Below, piece by piece: positions 25,798 through 34,152 of a stretch of DNA of 64,000 nucleotides; positions within the stretch are counted from its first letter, which is position 1, and each line of letters begins with the position of its first letter. The DNA lies in assembly GCA_044226535.1 (NCBI GenBank), contig JBGAGT010000010.1, forward strand, positions 62,001 through 126,000, in the 5' to 3' direction. This DNA is from VBCG01 sp044226535 (lineage in GTDB: Bacteria > Pseudomonadota > Gammaproteobacteria > Burkholderiales > Casimicrobiaceae). The position numbers and the translations under genes are program-made. Below the pieces are notes generated by a model. That model was not told the origin of the DNA, did not search any database, and saw nothing but the letters and a program-made list of their open reading frames with translations.

Positions 25798-26106
25798 TCA
25801 GGCGAGCGAGGCCCCGCAGTTCCAGCAAAGGTCGAAGGTCGCGGGGCTCACCTCGGCGCAATGCCGGCAGGAGAGCTCGCCGGTGCGTGCGCGCTCGTCC
25901 TGCCATGCCCGCACCACCGCCTCGGCCCTCGGCTTGTCGGCGTCGTCGTCGAGCCAGACCTGCGGCCTCGCGGCGTCCACCGGCATGTCCCCCACGATCG
26001 ACTGCGCATGCTCGTTGAACACATGCGCGGCGATGCCCGCGTGGCCGAGGCGGTCGCGCAGCAGGTAGGCTTCGCAGCGGTCGAAGGCGACGTGGAAGAG
26101 CTTCAT
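25798..26106 (-). CDS. Small DUF2007-like protein with C-terminal zinc ribbon
   Basis: The 102-residue product starts MKLFHVAFDRCEAYLLRDRL, matching the DUF2007 pattern (signal-transducing PII-like fold of unknown role). HVFNEHAQSIVGDMP and VWLDDDADKPRAE are in the expected places. The C-terminus has two CxxC pairs (CRHC and CWNC) that form a probable zinc ribbon. It is cytoplasmic. It lies between the ccm cluster and the ABC importer, 75 bp past ugpE on the same strand, without a clear functional link. Confidence 0.75.
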   Translation of the reverse strand: MKLFHVAFDRCEAYLLRDRLGHAGIAAHVFNEHAQSIVGDMPVDAARPQVWLDDDADKPRAEAVVRAWQDERARTGELSCRHCAEVSPATFDLCWNCGASLA

Positions 26107-26181
26107 CGCACGCCATGCTACCGCAGGGAGGCCCGGCGCGCCTGCCACGCCCGTGGCGGGACGGGCGGGGCCCGCCCGGCG

Positions 26182-27066
26182 TCACCCCTTCATGCCCGAG
26201 TTCACGAAGGTCGAGATGATCTGCTTCTGCGCCATGGCGTAGATGAGAAGCGGCGGCACGGTGGCGAGCACGGCCGTCGCCATCATCGGGCCCCACAGCT
26301 GCGCCGACTCGCTGTTCGAGGCGAATACCTGCATGCCGAGCGCGAGGGTCTTCGACTTCATGTCGTCGAGCACCAGCAGCGGCCAGGTGTACTGGTTCCA
26401 CGAGTGCAGGAACGACAGGATGGTCACGACCGCGATCGCCGGCCGGATGTTCGGCAGCACGATGTACCACATCGTCTTCATCGTCGAGGCGCCGTCGATC
26501 TTCGCCGCGTCGAGGATCTCCTGCGGCAGCGTGCGGATGTACTGCCGCAGCAGGAAGATGGTGAAGGCGCAGCTCGACAGCGAGGGGACGATCACGCCCC
26601 AGCTGGTGTTGATCCACTCGAGCCGCGAGACGAGGATGTAGTTGGGGACGTAGGTCACCACCGCGGGCACGATCATCGTGCCGAGCACGGCGGCGAAGCA
26701 GAAGGTGTCGCCGCGGAACTTGAGGCGCGCGAAGGCATAGGCGGCGGGGATGCTGATCAGGATCTTGCCCGCCGTCGTCATCGCCGCGATGAACAGGCTG
26801 CTCCAGAACCAGTTGCCGACCGGGAAGTACCTGAACGCGTCGGGGAAGTTCGAGAGCGTCGGCGTGCGCGGCAGGATCTGGATGTCCTTGGTGAACACCT
26901 CGGTGGGGATCTTGAAGGAGGTCGACAGCATCCACAGCATCGGGAACAGCGTCGCCGCGCACAGCAGGATCACCACCGCATGCGCGAGGCCGCGGCCGAA
27001 GCCGCGCGACCAGCGGGGCGCGTGCCGCGATGCGGACTTGCCGCCGGGGAGCGCGAGGCTAGCCAT
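26182..27066 (-). CDS. ugpE: Carbohydrate/glycerol-3-phosphate type ABC importer permease, UgpE-like
   Basis: The 294-residue protein has six predicted membrane helices and the EAA loop that docks the ATPase (EILDAAKIDGASTMKTMW...LPNIRPA). AAYAFARLKFRGD and HSWNQYTWPLLVL are typical of the CUT1/UgpE second permease. Together with the first permease it would form the translocation channel. Its start overlaps the upstream permease by 8 bp. No ATPase gene follows; the next gene is a DUF2007-like protein. The name is by similarity; sugar substrates are also possible. Confidence 0.85.
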   Translation of the reverse strand: MASLALPGGKSASRHAPRWSRGFGRGLAHAVVILLCAATLFPMLWMLSTSFKIPTEVFTKDIQILPRTPTLSNFPDAFRYFPVGNWFWSSLFIAAMTTAGKILISIPAAYAFARLKFRGDTFCFAAVLGTMIVPAVVTYVPNYILVSRLEWINTSWGVIVPSLSSCAFTIFLLRQYIRTLPQEILDAAKIDGASTMKTMWYIVLPNIRPAIAVVTILSFLHSWNQYTWPLLVLDDMKSKTLALGMQVFASNSESAQLWGPMMATAVLATVPPLLIYAMAQKQIISTFVNSGMKG

Positions 27067-28006
27067 AGTGCACCCGGCGCTCGACGTAGCGGAACTGCAC
27101 CCAGGTCAGGATCGCGGTGCCGATGAAGATCAGCAGCGACACGGCGCTCGCCGAGCCGATCTGGAAGTTGCGGAAGCCCTGTTCGTACAGGTAGTAGACG
27201 ATGTTGGTCGACCGGTCGAAGGGGCCGCCGTCGGTCATGACGTTGATCGCCCCGAAGACCTCGTCGTTGACCGAGATCACCGTGGTGACGAGGACGAAGA
27301 AAAACGTCGGCGTGATCAGCGGGAAGCGGATCAGGCGGAACATCTGCCAGCCGCTGGCGCCGTCCAGCGACGCGGCCTCGACATAGTCGGTCGGCACCGC
27401 CTCGAGCGCGGCGAGGTAGAGCAGCAGGTTGAAGCCGAAGGTCTTCCACACCGACACGACGATGATGCACCAGATCGCCGTGTTGGGGTTCGACAGCCAG
27501 CTCACCTTGGCGAACCCGAAATCGAAGATCACCTTGTTGAGGATCCCCTGCAGCGGATGGAAGATCCACAGCCAAAGCAGTGCCGCGACCGAGAACGAGA
27601 TCACCGTCGGGCTGAACAGCGTCACGCGGTAGAAGGACTGCGCGCGCGAGCGGCGGATCGGCCAGAGCAGCAACGCGAGCGCCAGCGGCAGCAGCACCTG
27701 CGCTGGCACCAGCGCGACGATGTAGATCAGCGTGTTCCACAGCGCGCGATGGAAGCGCGGGTCGCCGGCGAGGCGGGTGAAGTTGTCGAAGCCGACGAAG
27801 TCCTTGACCGGCGAGATGAAGTTCCAGTCGAAGAACGACAGGTAGATCGAGTAGATCAGCGGCCAGTAGATGAACACGCCCACGACGATCAGCACCGGGG
27901 CGACGAACAGGTACGGCGTCGCCGCCTCCCAGGCCCGGTAGCGGTTCCAGGTGCGGCGGCGCGCCGGCGCGGCCGGCGCGGCCGCGGCCACTTCCCCGCG
28001 GCTCAT
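27059..28006 (-). CDS. ugpA: Carbohydrate/glycerol-3-phosphate type ABC importer permease, UgpA-like
   Basis: The 315-residue permease has six predicted helices after a short Ala/Arg-rich N-terminus. The EAA-type loop is VEAASLDGASGWQMFRLIRFPL. Other CUT1 features are FVGFDNFTRLAGDPRFHRAL, NTLIYIVALVP and the C-terminal NIVYYLYEQGFRNFQIGSAS. I chose the ATG at 28004-28006; an in-frame TTG at 28022-28024 is possible. It lies 44 bp after the binding-protein gene and overlaps ugpE. Confidence 0.87.
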   Translation of the reverse strand: MSRGEVAAAAPAAPARRRTWNRYRAWEAATPYLFVAPVLIVVGVFIYWPLIYSIYLSFFDWNFISPVKDFVGFDNFTRLAGDPRFHRALWNTLIYIVALVPAQVLLPLALALLLWPIRRSRAQSFYRVTLFSPTVISFSVAALLWLWIFHPLQGILNKVIFDFGFAKVSWLSNPNTAIWCIIVVSVWKTFGFNLLLYLAALEAVPTDYVEAASLDGASGWQMFRLIRFPLITPTFFFVLVTTVISVNDEVFGAINVMTDGGPFDRSTNIVYYLYEQGFRNFQIGSASAVSLLIFIGTAILTWVQFRYVERRVHYG

Positions 28007-28050
28007 GCCGGAGCCGCGGGGCAACGTGCGGGAAACGGCCGCATCCTGCG

Positions 28051-29355
28051 CTACGCCTTCGGCAGCAGCGGCAACACCTGCTGCTTCGCCTGCCGCGTGC
28101 CCTCCTCGGCGCTGATGTCACCGGCCCAGATGCGGGTCACGTAGGTGCCCCAGACTTTCTGGATCTCGGCGGCCCTCGAGCCGGGCCACGGCGATTCGCG
28201 CGTCAGCCCTTCCCTCAGCTGGATGTACGCCGCCTCCTGGCCGGGAAGCACCGGATGGTCGAACCGCGTGGTGTTGAGGTAGCCGGTCTTGAGCCAGATC
28301 TCCTGGCCTTCCTTGGAGGCGACGAACTTCAGGAACTCCCAGGTGGCCTGCTGCTGCTCCTTGTCGCGCGCGTAGCAGCCGAGGAACGAGCCGCCACTCG
28401 ACATCTTGCGCGGCTTGCCGGGAAAGACCGGGAACGTCGAGGTCTTCAAGTCGAACTTCACCTGCTTGGAAAGCCCGCCGAGCGAGGCGATGCTCGCCAT
28501 CCAGATCGCCAGCGAGCCGCCGATGAAGGCCGCGTTGCTCTCGGTCGTCGTCGACTGCAGGTACAGGCCGTCCTTGTTGAGGTTGGCGATGGCCTGCAAG
28601 GCCTGCGCGGCTTGCGGCGTATCCCAGGCGGGCATGGCGTTGTCGTCGAGCACGCGGCCGCCGTTGCTCTGGATGATGCTCTGCGCTTCCCAGTCGGCGT
28701 TGTTGCCGAGGCCGAGGATCGGGTTGCCGGTGACCGCCTTGACCTTCGGGCCCAGTCGCCTCAACGACTCCCAGTCCTTGAAGAGCTCGGCGGGATCGAC
28801 GCCGGCCTGCTTCAAGATGTCGTTGTTGTAGTACATCACCGGGCAGGAGAACGCGAGCGGCAGGCCGATCGTCTGCTTGTTGACGGTGACGAGCGGCAGC
28901 ACCTCGTCCTTGTAGTTGGCGAGCACCGCCTTCGCCTCGCTGCCGCCGATCTGCTCGAGCGGCACGACGCGCAGGCCCTGCACCGCGAAGTTGATGTTCG
29001 ACCAGGGCGTCGTGACCAGCGCGGGCGCGCGGCCCGCGGCGATCTGCGCCTGCGCCTTGGTCAGCGTCGCGAAGTAATCGGTGCTGGGCGTCTCGCCGCG
29101 CACCGTGATGCCCGTGTTCTTGGCGTTGAACGCCTCGATCAGCTGCGCGATGGGGTGCAGCGTCGACGCCGCGGCCTGGCCGGGCGGCGTTCCCCACACG
29201 TGCATGACGAGGATCTCCACCGGCTTGTTGGCGGCGAACACGGGCCAGGGGCCCATCGCCGCGGCGCCCGCGGCCGCGCCCGCGACCTTGAGGAAGCCGC
29301 GGCGGTCCGTCGATTGCTGCGCTTGGGGTGCTGCGTTTGGATCTCGATCTGCCAC
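28051..29355 (-). CDS. ugpB: ABC importer periplasmic solute-binding protein, UgpB-like
   Basis: This 434-residue extracellular solute-binding protein (family 1) has a Tat signal (DRRGFLKVAGAAAGAAAM) and mature start EILVMHVWG. Family features are IAQLIEAFNAKNTGITV, LPLAFSCPVMYYNNDILKQAGV, AAFIGGSLAIWMASIASLGG and KFVASKEGQEIWLKTGYL. The start is GTG at 29353-29355 behind a perfect GAGGAGGAG. With a phosphodiesterase and SorC regulator nearby, glycerophosphodiesters or glycerol-3-phosphate are plausible ligands, but the sequence does not prove this. Confidence 0.87.
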   Translation of the reverse strand: MADRDPNAAPQAQQSTDRRGFLKVAGAAAGAAAMGPWPVFAANKPVEILVMHVWGTPPGQAAASTLHPIAQLIEAFNAKNTGITVRGETPSTDYFATLTKAQAQIAAGRAPALVTTPWSNINFAVQGLRVVPLEQIGGSEAKAVLANYKDEVLPLVTVNKQTIGLPLAFSCPVMYYNNDILKQAGVDPAELFKDWESLRRLGPKVKAVTGNPILGLGNNADWEAQSIIQSNGGRVLDDNAMPAWDTPQAAQALQAIANLNKDGLYLQSTTTESNAAFIGGSLAIWMASIASLGGLSKQVKFDLKTSTFPVFPGKPRKMSSGGSFLGCYARDKEQQQATWEFLKFVASKEGQEIWLKTGYLNTTRFDHPVLPGQEAAYIQLREGLTRESPWPGSRAAEIQKVWGTYVTRIWAGDISAEEGTRQAKQQVLPLLPKA

Positions 29356-29446
29356 GATGTCTCCTCCTCGGTTGTATGCCGAACGAACGTGCTGCGCCTG
29401 ACGGCTCCCTGCGCCGTCGTCTTGTGTCCATGGTGCCAGGTGCCGC

Positions 29447-30400
29447 CTAGCTTTCGCGCCCTTCCGCCAGCAGCGCCTCGGCGCCCTGCTGGTCGATCAC
29501 CAGCGAATTGACGAGCCGGCCCCTGAGCGCGGCATGCACCGCGCGCGCGCGCCGGGCGCCGTTGGTGACGCCGACGACTTCCGGGCAGCGCCGCAGCTCG
29601 TCGAGCTCGACGCTGATCACGCGGTCGCGGTACTCGGTCTCGCACTCGCGCCCCGACCGGTCGTAGAAGCGTCCGCAGACCTCGCCGATGGCGCCCGCGC
29701 CGCGCAGGCGCGAGACATCGGCGGCGGTGAGCGCCTCGCGCTCGACGAACGCCGATTCGTCGAGCGAGCCGATGCCGACCAGCGCCATGTCGAGCACGCC
29801 GAACAGCTCGCGCACCGTGCGGATGTGCTCGTGCTCGACGAAGACCTCGCGCGTGCGCCGGTCGCTCGCGAAGGCGGGCGCGTTGAGCGTGAAGAACGTG
29901 CCGTCGAGGCGCGAGGCGAGGATGCGCGACAGCTCGGTGGCGTCGATGGCGCTGGTGGTGGGCCCGATGTTGCCCATCAGCTGGACGACGCGCGCCCTGG
30001 GAGGCGGCTGGCAGGCGTCGATGGCGTGCACCAGCTCGTAGAGCGTGCGCCCGCCCGCAAGCCCGATCGCCTGCCCTGGCTGGAAGCGCTCGGCGACGGC
30101 CGTGGCGGCGTAGTAACCGACCGTGCGGCGCGCGGTCTCCGCCGTGCGCCCGGGGGTGCGCACCACCACGCAATGGCGAAGCTGGAAGCGCTCGCAGAGC
30201 TTGCGCTCGAGTCCCGCATCGCGCGGATCGTAGGGATCGACCGAGATGCGCACGATTCCGCGTTCGCGCGCGGCCGTGAGCAGGCGCGACACGGTGGAGC
30301 GGGACACGCCGATCATCGCGGCGATCGCCTGCTGGCCCAAGCCATCGAGGTAATAGAGCCGTGCGACCGAGGTCACGTCGTCCTCGAACTCGTCGGCCAT
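29447..30400 (-). CDS. SorC/DeoR-like sugar-binding transcriptional regulator
   Basis: The 317-residue protein has an N-terminal helix-turn-helix (about 8-45: ARLYYLDGLGQQAIAAMIGVSRS). It also has the SorC effector domain with GLAGGRTLYELVHAI, LMGNIGPTTSAIDA and LVGIGSLDESAF. SorC proteins bind phosphorylated sugars and usually repress divergent or downstream genes. I chose the ATG at 30398-30400, because a longer in-frame TTG start at 30445 would place the palindromic operator inside the gene. It lies 92 bp upstream of the binding-protein gene on the same strand. Confidence 0.88.
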   Translation of the reverse strand: MADEFEDDVTSVARLYYLDGLGQQAIAAMIGVSRSTVSRLLTAARERGIVRISVDPYDPRDAGLERKLCERFQLRHCVVVRTPGRTAETARRTVGYYAATAVAERFQPGQAIGLAGGRTLYELVHAIDACQPPPRARVVQLMGNIGPTTSAIDATELSRILASRLDGTFFTLNAPAFASDRRTREVFVEHEHIRTVRELFGVLDMALVGIGSLDESAFVEREALTAADVSRLRGAGAIGEVCGRFYDRSGRECETEYRDRVISVELDELRRCPEVVGVTNGARRARAVHAALRGRLVNSLVIDQQGAEALLAEGRES

Positions 30401-30430
30401 GGCGGTGTCGATTGGCTGCACGTTTGTGCG

Positions 30431-30459
30431 TGGACAATTGCTCAAAACCTGCCTACACT
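30431..30459 (+). promoter_or_regulatory. Promoter of the phosphodiesterase gene with overlapping palindromic operator
   Basis: TGGACA (30431-30436) and TACACT (30454-30459) are spaced 17 bp, a good sigma-70 promoter toward the phosphodiesterase. The -35 is part of the imperfect palindrome TGGACAATTGCTCA (30431-30444). That sequence fits the TGnnCAnnTGnnCA half-site arrangement of SorC-family operators. Binding there would block RNA polymerase. It sits 30 bp from the regulator start, so autoregulation is also likely. Confidence 0.65.
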
Positions 30460-30504
30460 AGCACCCGGTTCGAAGGAGTGTCAACGCGGAGGGGAAGGAC
30501 CAGC

Positions 30505-31239
30505 ATGATCCTGTTCGGCCACCGTGGCGCCCGCAACGAGGCCCCGGAAAACACCTTGACGGGCTTTCGCCACGCCCTCGCCCGGGGCATCACGTCGTTC
30601 GAGTTCGACGTCCATCTCTCGGCCGACGACCAGCTGGTGGTCATCCACGACCCGACCGTCGACCGCACCACCAACGGCCACGGCCCGGTGTCCGCGATGA
30701 CGGCCGCCGAGCTCGCGCGGCTCGATGCGCGCTCGATCTTCCCGCAGTGGCCGGAGCCCGCCGGCGTGCCGACGCTCGCCGAGGTGCTCGACCTCATCGG
30801 GGGCTCCGAGCACATGGAAATCGAGATCAAGACCGACAGCCCCGAGCGGCTCGGCCGCGTCGCCGAGCACGTGATGGCGGCGATCCGACGCCATGACCTC
30901 GGCAGGTCGGCGACGGTCACCTCCTTCGACCCCGTCGCGCTGGAGGCGGTTGCCGCGCTGGCGCCCCGACAGGCGCGAGGCTTCATCGGCAAGTTCGACA
31001 CCGGCGAGGACCTCGCCACCGCCCTGCGCCTGGGCGCGACGCGCTGCGCGGTCCCCATCAAGACGGGCTCCGCGCAACGCGTGAAGGACGCGCAGGCCGC
31101 CGGCATGCGCGTCACCGGTTGGCAGGGCAACACGCCCGAGGACGTGCGCACGCTGCTCGCCTGGGGCGTGGAGTGCATCACCAGCGACTACCCGACGCTC
31201 GCGCGCAGCGTGCTGCGCGAGGCCGGCGCGATGCCGTAA
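30505..31239 (+). CDS. ugpQ: Glycerophosphodiester phosphodiesterase
   Basis: The enzyme hydrolyses glycerophosphodiesters to sn-glycerol-3-phosphate and an alcohol. The 244-residue TIM barrel has GHRGARNEAPENTL (catalytic His-Arg and Glu), EFDVHLSADDQLVVIHDPTV (metal ligands and second His) and MEIEIKTD. There is no signal peptide, so it is cytoplasmic like UgpQ. The ATG at 30505 follows GGAGGGGAAGG. It is divergent from the SorC regulator and the ABC importer genes, suggesting that imported diesters are cleaved here. Confidence 0.93.
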   Translation: MILFGHRGARNEAPENTLTGFRHALARGITSFEFDVHLSADDQLVVIHDPTVDRTTNGHGPVSAMTAAELARLDARSIFPQWPEPAGVPTLAEVLDLIGGSEHMEIEIKTDSPERLGRVAEHVMAAIRRHDLGRSATVTSFDPVALEAVAALAPRQARGFIGKFDTGEDLATALRLGATRCAVPIKTGSAQRVKDAQAAGMRVTGWQGNTPEDVRTLLAWGVECITSDYPTLARSVLREAGAMP

Positions 31240-31249
31240 CCGCCGTCCC

Positions 31250-31374
31250 CGTGACGTCATCCCCGCGCAAGCGGGGACCCACCGCGTACCGTCATCCCCG
31301 CGAAAGCGGGGACCCACCGCCGTCCTTGCGCGCGTCGCGCAATACCGCTGGATCCCCGCTTTCGCGGGGACGAA
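31250..31374. repeat. Three REP-like GTCATCCCCGC elements between ugpQ and rplQ
   Basis: Two direct copies (about 31254-31282 and 31289-31318; core CCCCGCGAAAGCGGGG, then ACCCACCG) and one inverted copy (31351-31373) fill the convergent gap. Each core is a hairpin of 5-6 G-C pairs. Confidence 0.85.
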
Positions 31375-31375
31375 G

Positions 31376-31403
31376 ACAAAAGGCCGGGCATGGCCCGGCC
31401 TTT
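31376..31403 (-). terminator. Rho-independent terminator after rplQ
   Basis: An 11-bp perfect stem (AAAGGCCGGGC / GCCCGGCCTTT, loop ATG) lies 26 bp after the rplQ stop. The minus strand continues TTTTGTC after the stem. It ends the long ribosomal run. The plus strand also ends in TTT, so it may stop ugpQ read-through as well. Confidence 0.8.
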
Positions 31404-31428
31404 CGGTGACGCGACGGCTGGACGAACG

Positions 31429-31899
31429 TCAGGCGGCCTTGGCGGCCTTCGCCTTTGCGGGCTTCGCGGCCTTGTCGCCCTTGGCGGCAGCCTTCTTGCC
31501 GGCCGCCTCGTCGGCGCCCTCGGAGCCCTCTTCACCCGAGGACGGGCGGTCGACCAGCTCGACCAGCGCCATCGGCGCGGCATCGCCCTGGCGGAAGCCG
31601 AACTTGAGGATGCGGAGGTAGCCGCCCGGGCGCGACTTGAAGCGCGGGCCGAGGTCGTTGAACAGCTTGCTCACGACGTCGCGGTCGCGCAGGCGGTCGA
31701 AGGCGAGGCGGCGGTTGGCCAGCGTCGGCTCCTTGGCGAGCGTGATCAGCGGCTCGGCGACCCGGCGCAGTTCCTTGGCCTTGGGAAGCGTGGTCTTGAT
31801 CGCCTCGTGGGTGAACAGCGAGACGGTCATGTTGCGCAGCATCGCGAGGCGATGCGAGCTGGTGCGGTTGAGCTTGCGAAGCCCGTGGCGGTGACGCAT
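31429..31899 (-). CDS. rplQ: 50S ribosomal protein L17
   Basis: L17 is a large-subunit protein near the exit tunnel. The 156 residues begin MRHRHGLRKLNRTSSHRLAM, the invariant family start, with TLPKAKELRRVAEPLITLAK following. The usual length is about 120-130; here an extra 30-residue tail rich in Ala, Lys and Gly (AAGKKAAAKGDKAAKPAKAK) is added, as in many GC-rich betaproteobacteria. It is the last gene of the alpha operon, after rpoA. Confidence 0.98.
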   Translation of the reverse strand: MRHRHGLRKLNRTSSHRLAMLRNMTVSLFTHEAIKTTLPKAKELRRVAEPLITLAKEPTLANRRLAFDRLRDRDVVSKLFNDLGPRFKSRPGGYLRILKFGFRQGDAAPMALVELVDRPSSGEEGSEGADEAAGKKAAAKGDKAAKPAKAKAAKAA

Positions 31900-31965
31900 G
31901 GCACTACCCTTTCAATGTGGCGGCGCCGCTTTTCACGGCGCTCGGTTCTTCTTCTTAACGTCAGT

Positions 31966-32030
31966 CATCGCCGCTTTCGCGGGGATGACGGCAAAACGTG
32001 GTCCCTGCTTTCGCGGGGATGACGGCTGTG
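31966..32030. repeat. Two REP-like elements between rpoA and rplQ
   Basis: Two copies of the inverse form (CCGCTTTCGCGGGGATGACGG-like) sit directly after the rpoA stop, inside the operon. The first has a shortened left arm. Confidence 0.8.
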
Positions 32031-32037
32031 CCGCCCC

Positions 32038-33015
32038 TTACGGGCGATCCAGCCCGGCCGGCGGCCAGTTCTCCAGCTTCATGCCGAGCGACAGCCCGCG
32101 CGAAGCCAGCACTTCCTTGATCTCGTTGAGCGACTTGCGGCCGAGGTTCGGGGTCTTGAGGAGCTCGGTCTCGGTGCGCTGGATCAGGTCGCCGATGTAA
32201 TAGATGTTCTCGGCCTTGAGGCAGTTCGCCGAGCGGACCGTGAGCTCGAGGTCGTCGACCGGGCGCAGCAGCACCGGGTCGACCTGGGGCGAGGCGCGCT
32301 CCGAGGCCGGCGAGTCCGTGCCCTTCAGGTCGGCGAACACCGAAAGCTGCTCGACCAGCACCGACGCGGCGAAGCGCACGGCCTGCTCGGGCTCGACCAC
32401 GCCGTTGGTCTCGATGTCGAGCACCAGCTTGTCGAGGTCGGTGCGCTGCTCCACGCGGGCGCTTTCCACCGCGTAGCTCACGCGGCGCACCGGCGAGAAC
32501 GAGGCGTCGAGCAGGATGCTGCCGATCGAGCGGCCGCCCTCGGGCTTGGCGCGCGCGGTGGCCGGCTGGTAGCCGCGGCCCTTCTCGACGCGGATCTCCA
32601 TCTCGATCTTGCCGCCCGCGGTCAGGTGCGCGATCACGTGCTCGGGATTGATGATCTCGACGTCGTGGTTGGGCTCGATGTCGGCGGCCGTGACGGGGCC
32701 CTCGCCGCTCTTGGCGAGCCGCAGCGCGATGTGGTCGCGGTTGTGCAGCTTGAGCACCACGCCCTTGAGGTTCAGCAGGATGTCGACGACGTCCTCCTGC
32801 ACCCCGTCGAGCGCCGAGTACTCGTGCAGCACGCCGGTGATCTTGACCTCGGTGGGCGCGTAGCCCGGCATCGACGAGAGCAGCACGCGGCGCAGCGCGT
32901 TGCCCAGCGTGTGCCCGTACCCACGCTCGAACGGCTCCATCACCACCTTGGCGTGGAACGGCGACGTGCTCTGCACGTCGATGATGCGCGGTTTCAACAA
33001 GGCGTTGCTTTGCAT
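32038..33015 (-). CDS. rpoA: DNA-directed RNA polymerase subunit alpha
   Basis: The alpha subunit nucleates RNA polymerase assembly and contacts UP elements and activators. The 325 residues show the N-terminal dimer domain (about 1-230; FERGYGHTLGNALRRVLLSSMPGYA). The C-terminal DNA-contact domain (about 245-325) has LELTVRSANCLKAENIYYIGDL, TPNLGRKSLNEIKEVL and the family end GLSLGMKLENWPP. The length is normal for betaproteobacteria. It lies 66 bp after rpsD; REP-like copies separate it from rplQ. Confidence 0.99.
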   Translation of the reverse strand: MQSNALLKPRIIDVQSTSPFHAKVVMEPFERGYGHTLGNALRRVLLSSMPGYAPTEVKITGVLHEYSALDGVQEDVVDILLNLKGVVLKLHNRDHIALRLAKSGEGPVTAADIEPNHDVEIINPEHVIAHLTAGGKIEMEIRVEKGRGYQPATARAKPEGGRSIGSILLDASFSPVRRVSYAVESARVEQRTDLDKLVLDIETNGVVEPEQAVRFAASVLVEQLSVFADLKGTDSPASERASPQVDPVLLRPVDDLELTVRSANCLKAENIYYIGDLIQRTETELLKTPNLGRKSLNEIKEVLASRGLSLGMKLENWPPAGLDRP

Positions 33016-33081
33016 GCGGATCCCTTATGCGTATCCGTGATGGCACGCGGCCTTGGGGCCGCGCGCGCGTCAGGGCACTAC

Positions 33082-33705
33082 TTACTTCGAATACAGTTCG
33101 ACGACGAGGCTCTCGTTGATGTCCTGGCCAAATTCCGACCGGTCAGGCGCACCCTTGAACGTGCCCGAGAGCTTCTTCGCGTCGACTTCGACCCACGAGG
33201 GGAAGCCGACCTTCTCGGCGAGCTGCAGCGAGTCGACGATGCGCAGCTGCGCCTTCGACTTCTCGGCGATGGCGACGTTCTCGCCGCCCTTGAGCAGCGC
33301 CGACGGCACGTTGAGGCGCTTGCCGTTGACGGTGATCGCGCCGTGCGTGACCAGCTGGCGCGCTTCCGCGCGCGTCGAGCCGTAGCCCATCCGGTACACG
33401 ACGTTGTCGAGGCGCGACTCGAGCAGCTTCAGCAGGTTCTCGCCGGTCGAGCCCTTGCGGCGCGCGGCCTCGGCGAAATACCGGCGGAACTGGCGCTCGA
33501 GGATGCCGTAGATCCGGCGCAGCTTCTGCTTCTCGCGCAGTTGCACGCCGTAGTCGGACGTGCGCATGCCTGATTTGACGCCGTGCTGGCCCGGCTTGGT
33601 GTCGAGCTTGCACTTGGAGTCGAGCGAGCGACGCGCGCTTTTCAGGAAAAGGTCGGTGCCTTCCCGTCGCGCCAGCTTACATTTGGGTCCGATGTATCGA
33701 GCCAC
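33082..33705 (-). CDS. rpsD: 30S ribosomal protein S4
   Basis: S4 starts 16S rRNA assembly and in many bacteria represses the alpha operon. The 207 residues begin MARYIGPKCKLARREGTDLF and carry the S4 RNA-binding domain (about 95-160; LESRLDNVVYRMGYGSTRAEARQLVTHG). Length and end (DINESLVVELYSK) are standard for the long, zinc-free form. Confidence 0.99.
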   Translation of the reverse strand: MARYIGPKCKLARREGTDLFLKSARRSLDSKCKLDTKPGQHGVKSGMRTSDYGVQLREKQKLRRIYGILERQFRRYFAEAARRKGSTGENLLKLLESRLDNVVYRMGYGSTRAEARQLVTHGAITVNGKRLNVPSALLKGGENVAIAEKSKAQLRIVDSLQLAEKVGFPSWVEVDAKKLSGTFKGAPDRSEFGQDINESLVVELYSK

Positions 33706-33727
33706 TTTCAGCTATCCTTTCAATCGA

Positions 33728-34138
33728 TCAGATGCGGCGGCGCTTGGGAGGGCGGCAGCCGTTGTGCGGGACCGGGGTCACGTCGGTGATCGACGAGATC
33801 TTGAAGCCCAGCGCATTGAGGGCGCGCACCGCCGACTCGCGGCCGGGACCCGGGCCCTTGATGCGGACCTCGAGGTTCTTCACGCCGCATTCCTGCGCCG
33901 CGCGGCCCGCGGTCTCCGAGGCCACCTGCGCGGCGAACGGCGTCGACTTGCGCGAGCCCTTGAAGCCCGCGCCGCCCGACGTCGCCCACGACAGCGCGTT
34001 GCCCTGGCGGTCGGTGATGGTGATGATCGTGTTGTTGAACGACGCGTGGATGTGCGCGATCCCTTCCGAGACGTTCTTCTTGACCTTCTTGCGGACGCGC
34101 GTCGCCGCGGCGGCCTTCTGTGACGGTTGCTGTGCCAT
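33728..34138 (-). CDS. rpsK: 30S ribosomal protein S11
   Basis: S11 is a platform protein of the small subunit. The 136 residues contain IAHIHASFNNTIITITDRQG and VRIKGPGPGRESAVRAL, and end in the strictly conserved PVPHNGCRPPKRRRI-type tail. The N-terminus has a slightly extended Gln/Ala/Lys stretch, as in other betaproteobacteria. It lies between rpsM and rpsD with normal alpha-operon spacing. Confidence 0.99.
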   Translation of the reverse strand: MAQQPSQKAAAATRVRKKVKKNVSEGIAHIHASFNNTIITITDRQGNALSWATSGGAGFKGSRKSTPFAAQVASETAGRAAQECGVKNLEVRIKGPGPGRESAVRALNALGFKISSITDVTPVPHNGCRPPKRRRI

Positions 34139-34152
34139 CGTCTATCCTCGAG

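Noticed and set aside
31240..31400. Repeated CCCCGCGAAAGCGGGG units as a CRISPR array
   Set aside because: Copies have both orientations, irregular short spacing and no unique spacers or cas genes. They recur singly elsewhere, so they are REP-like elements.
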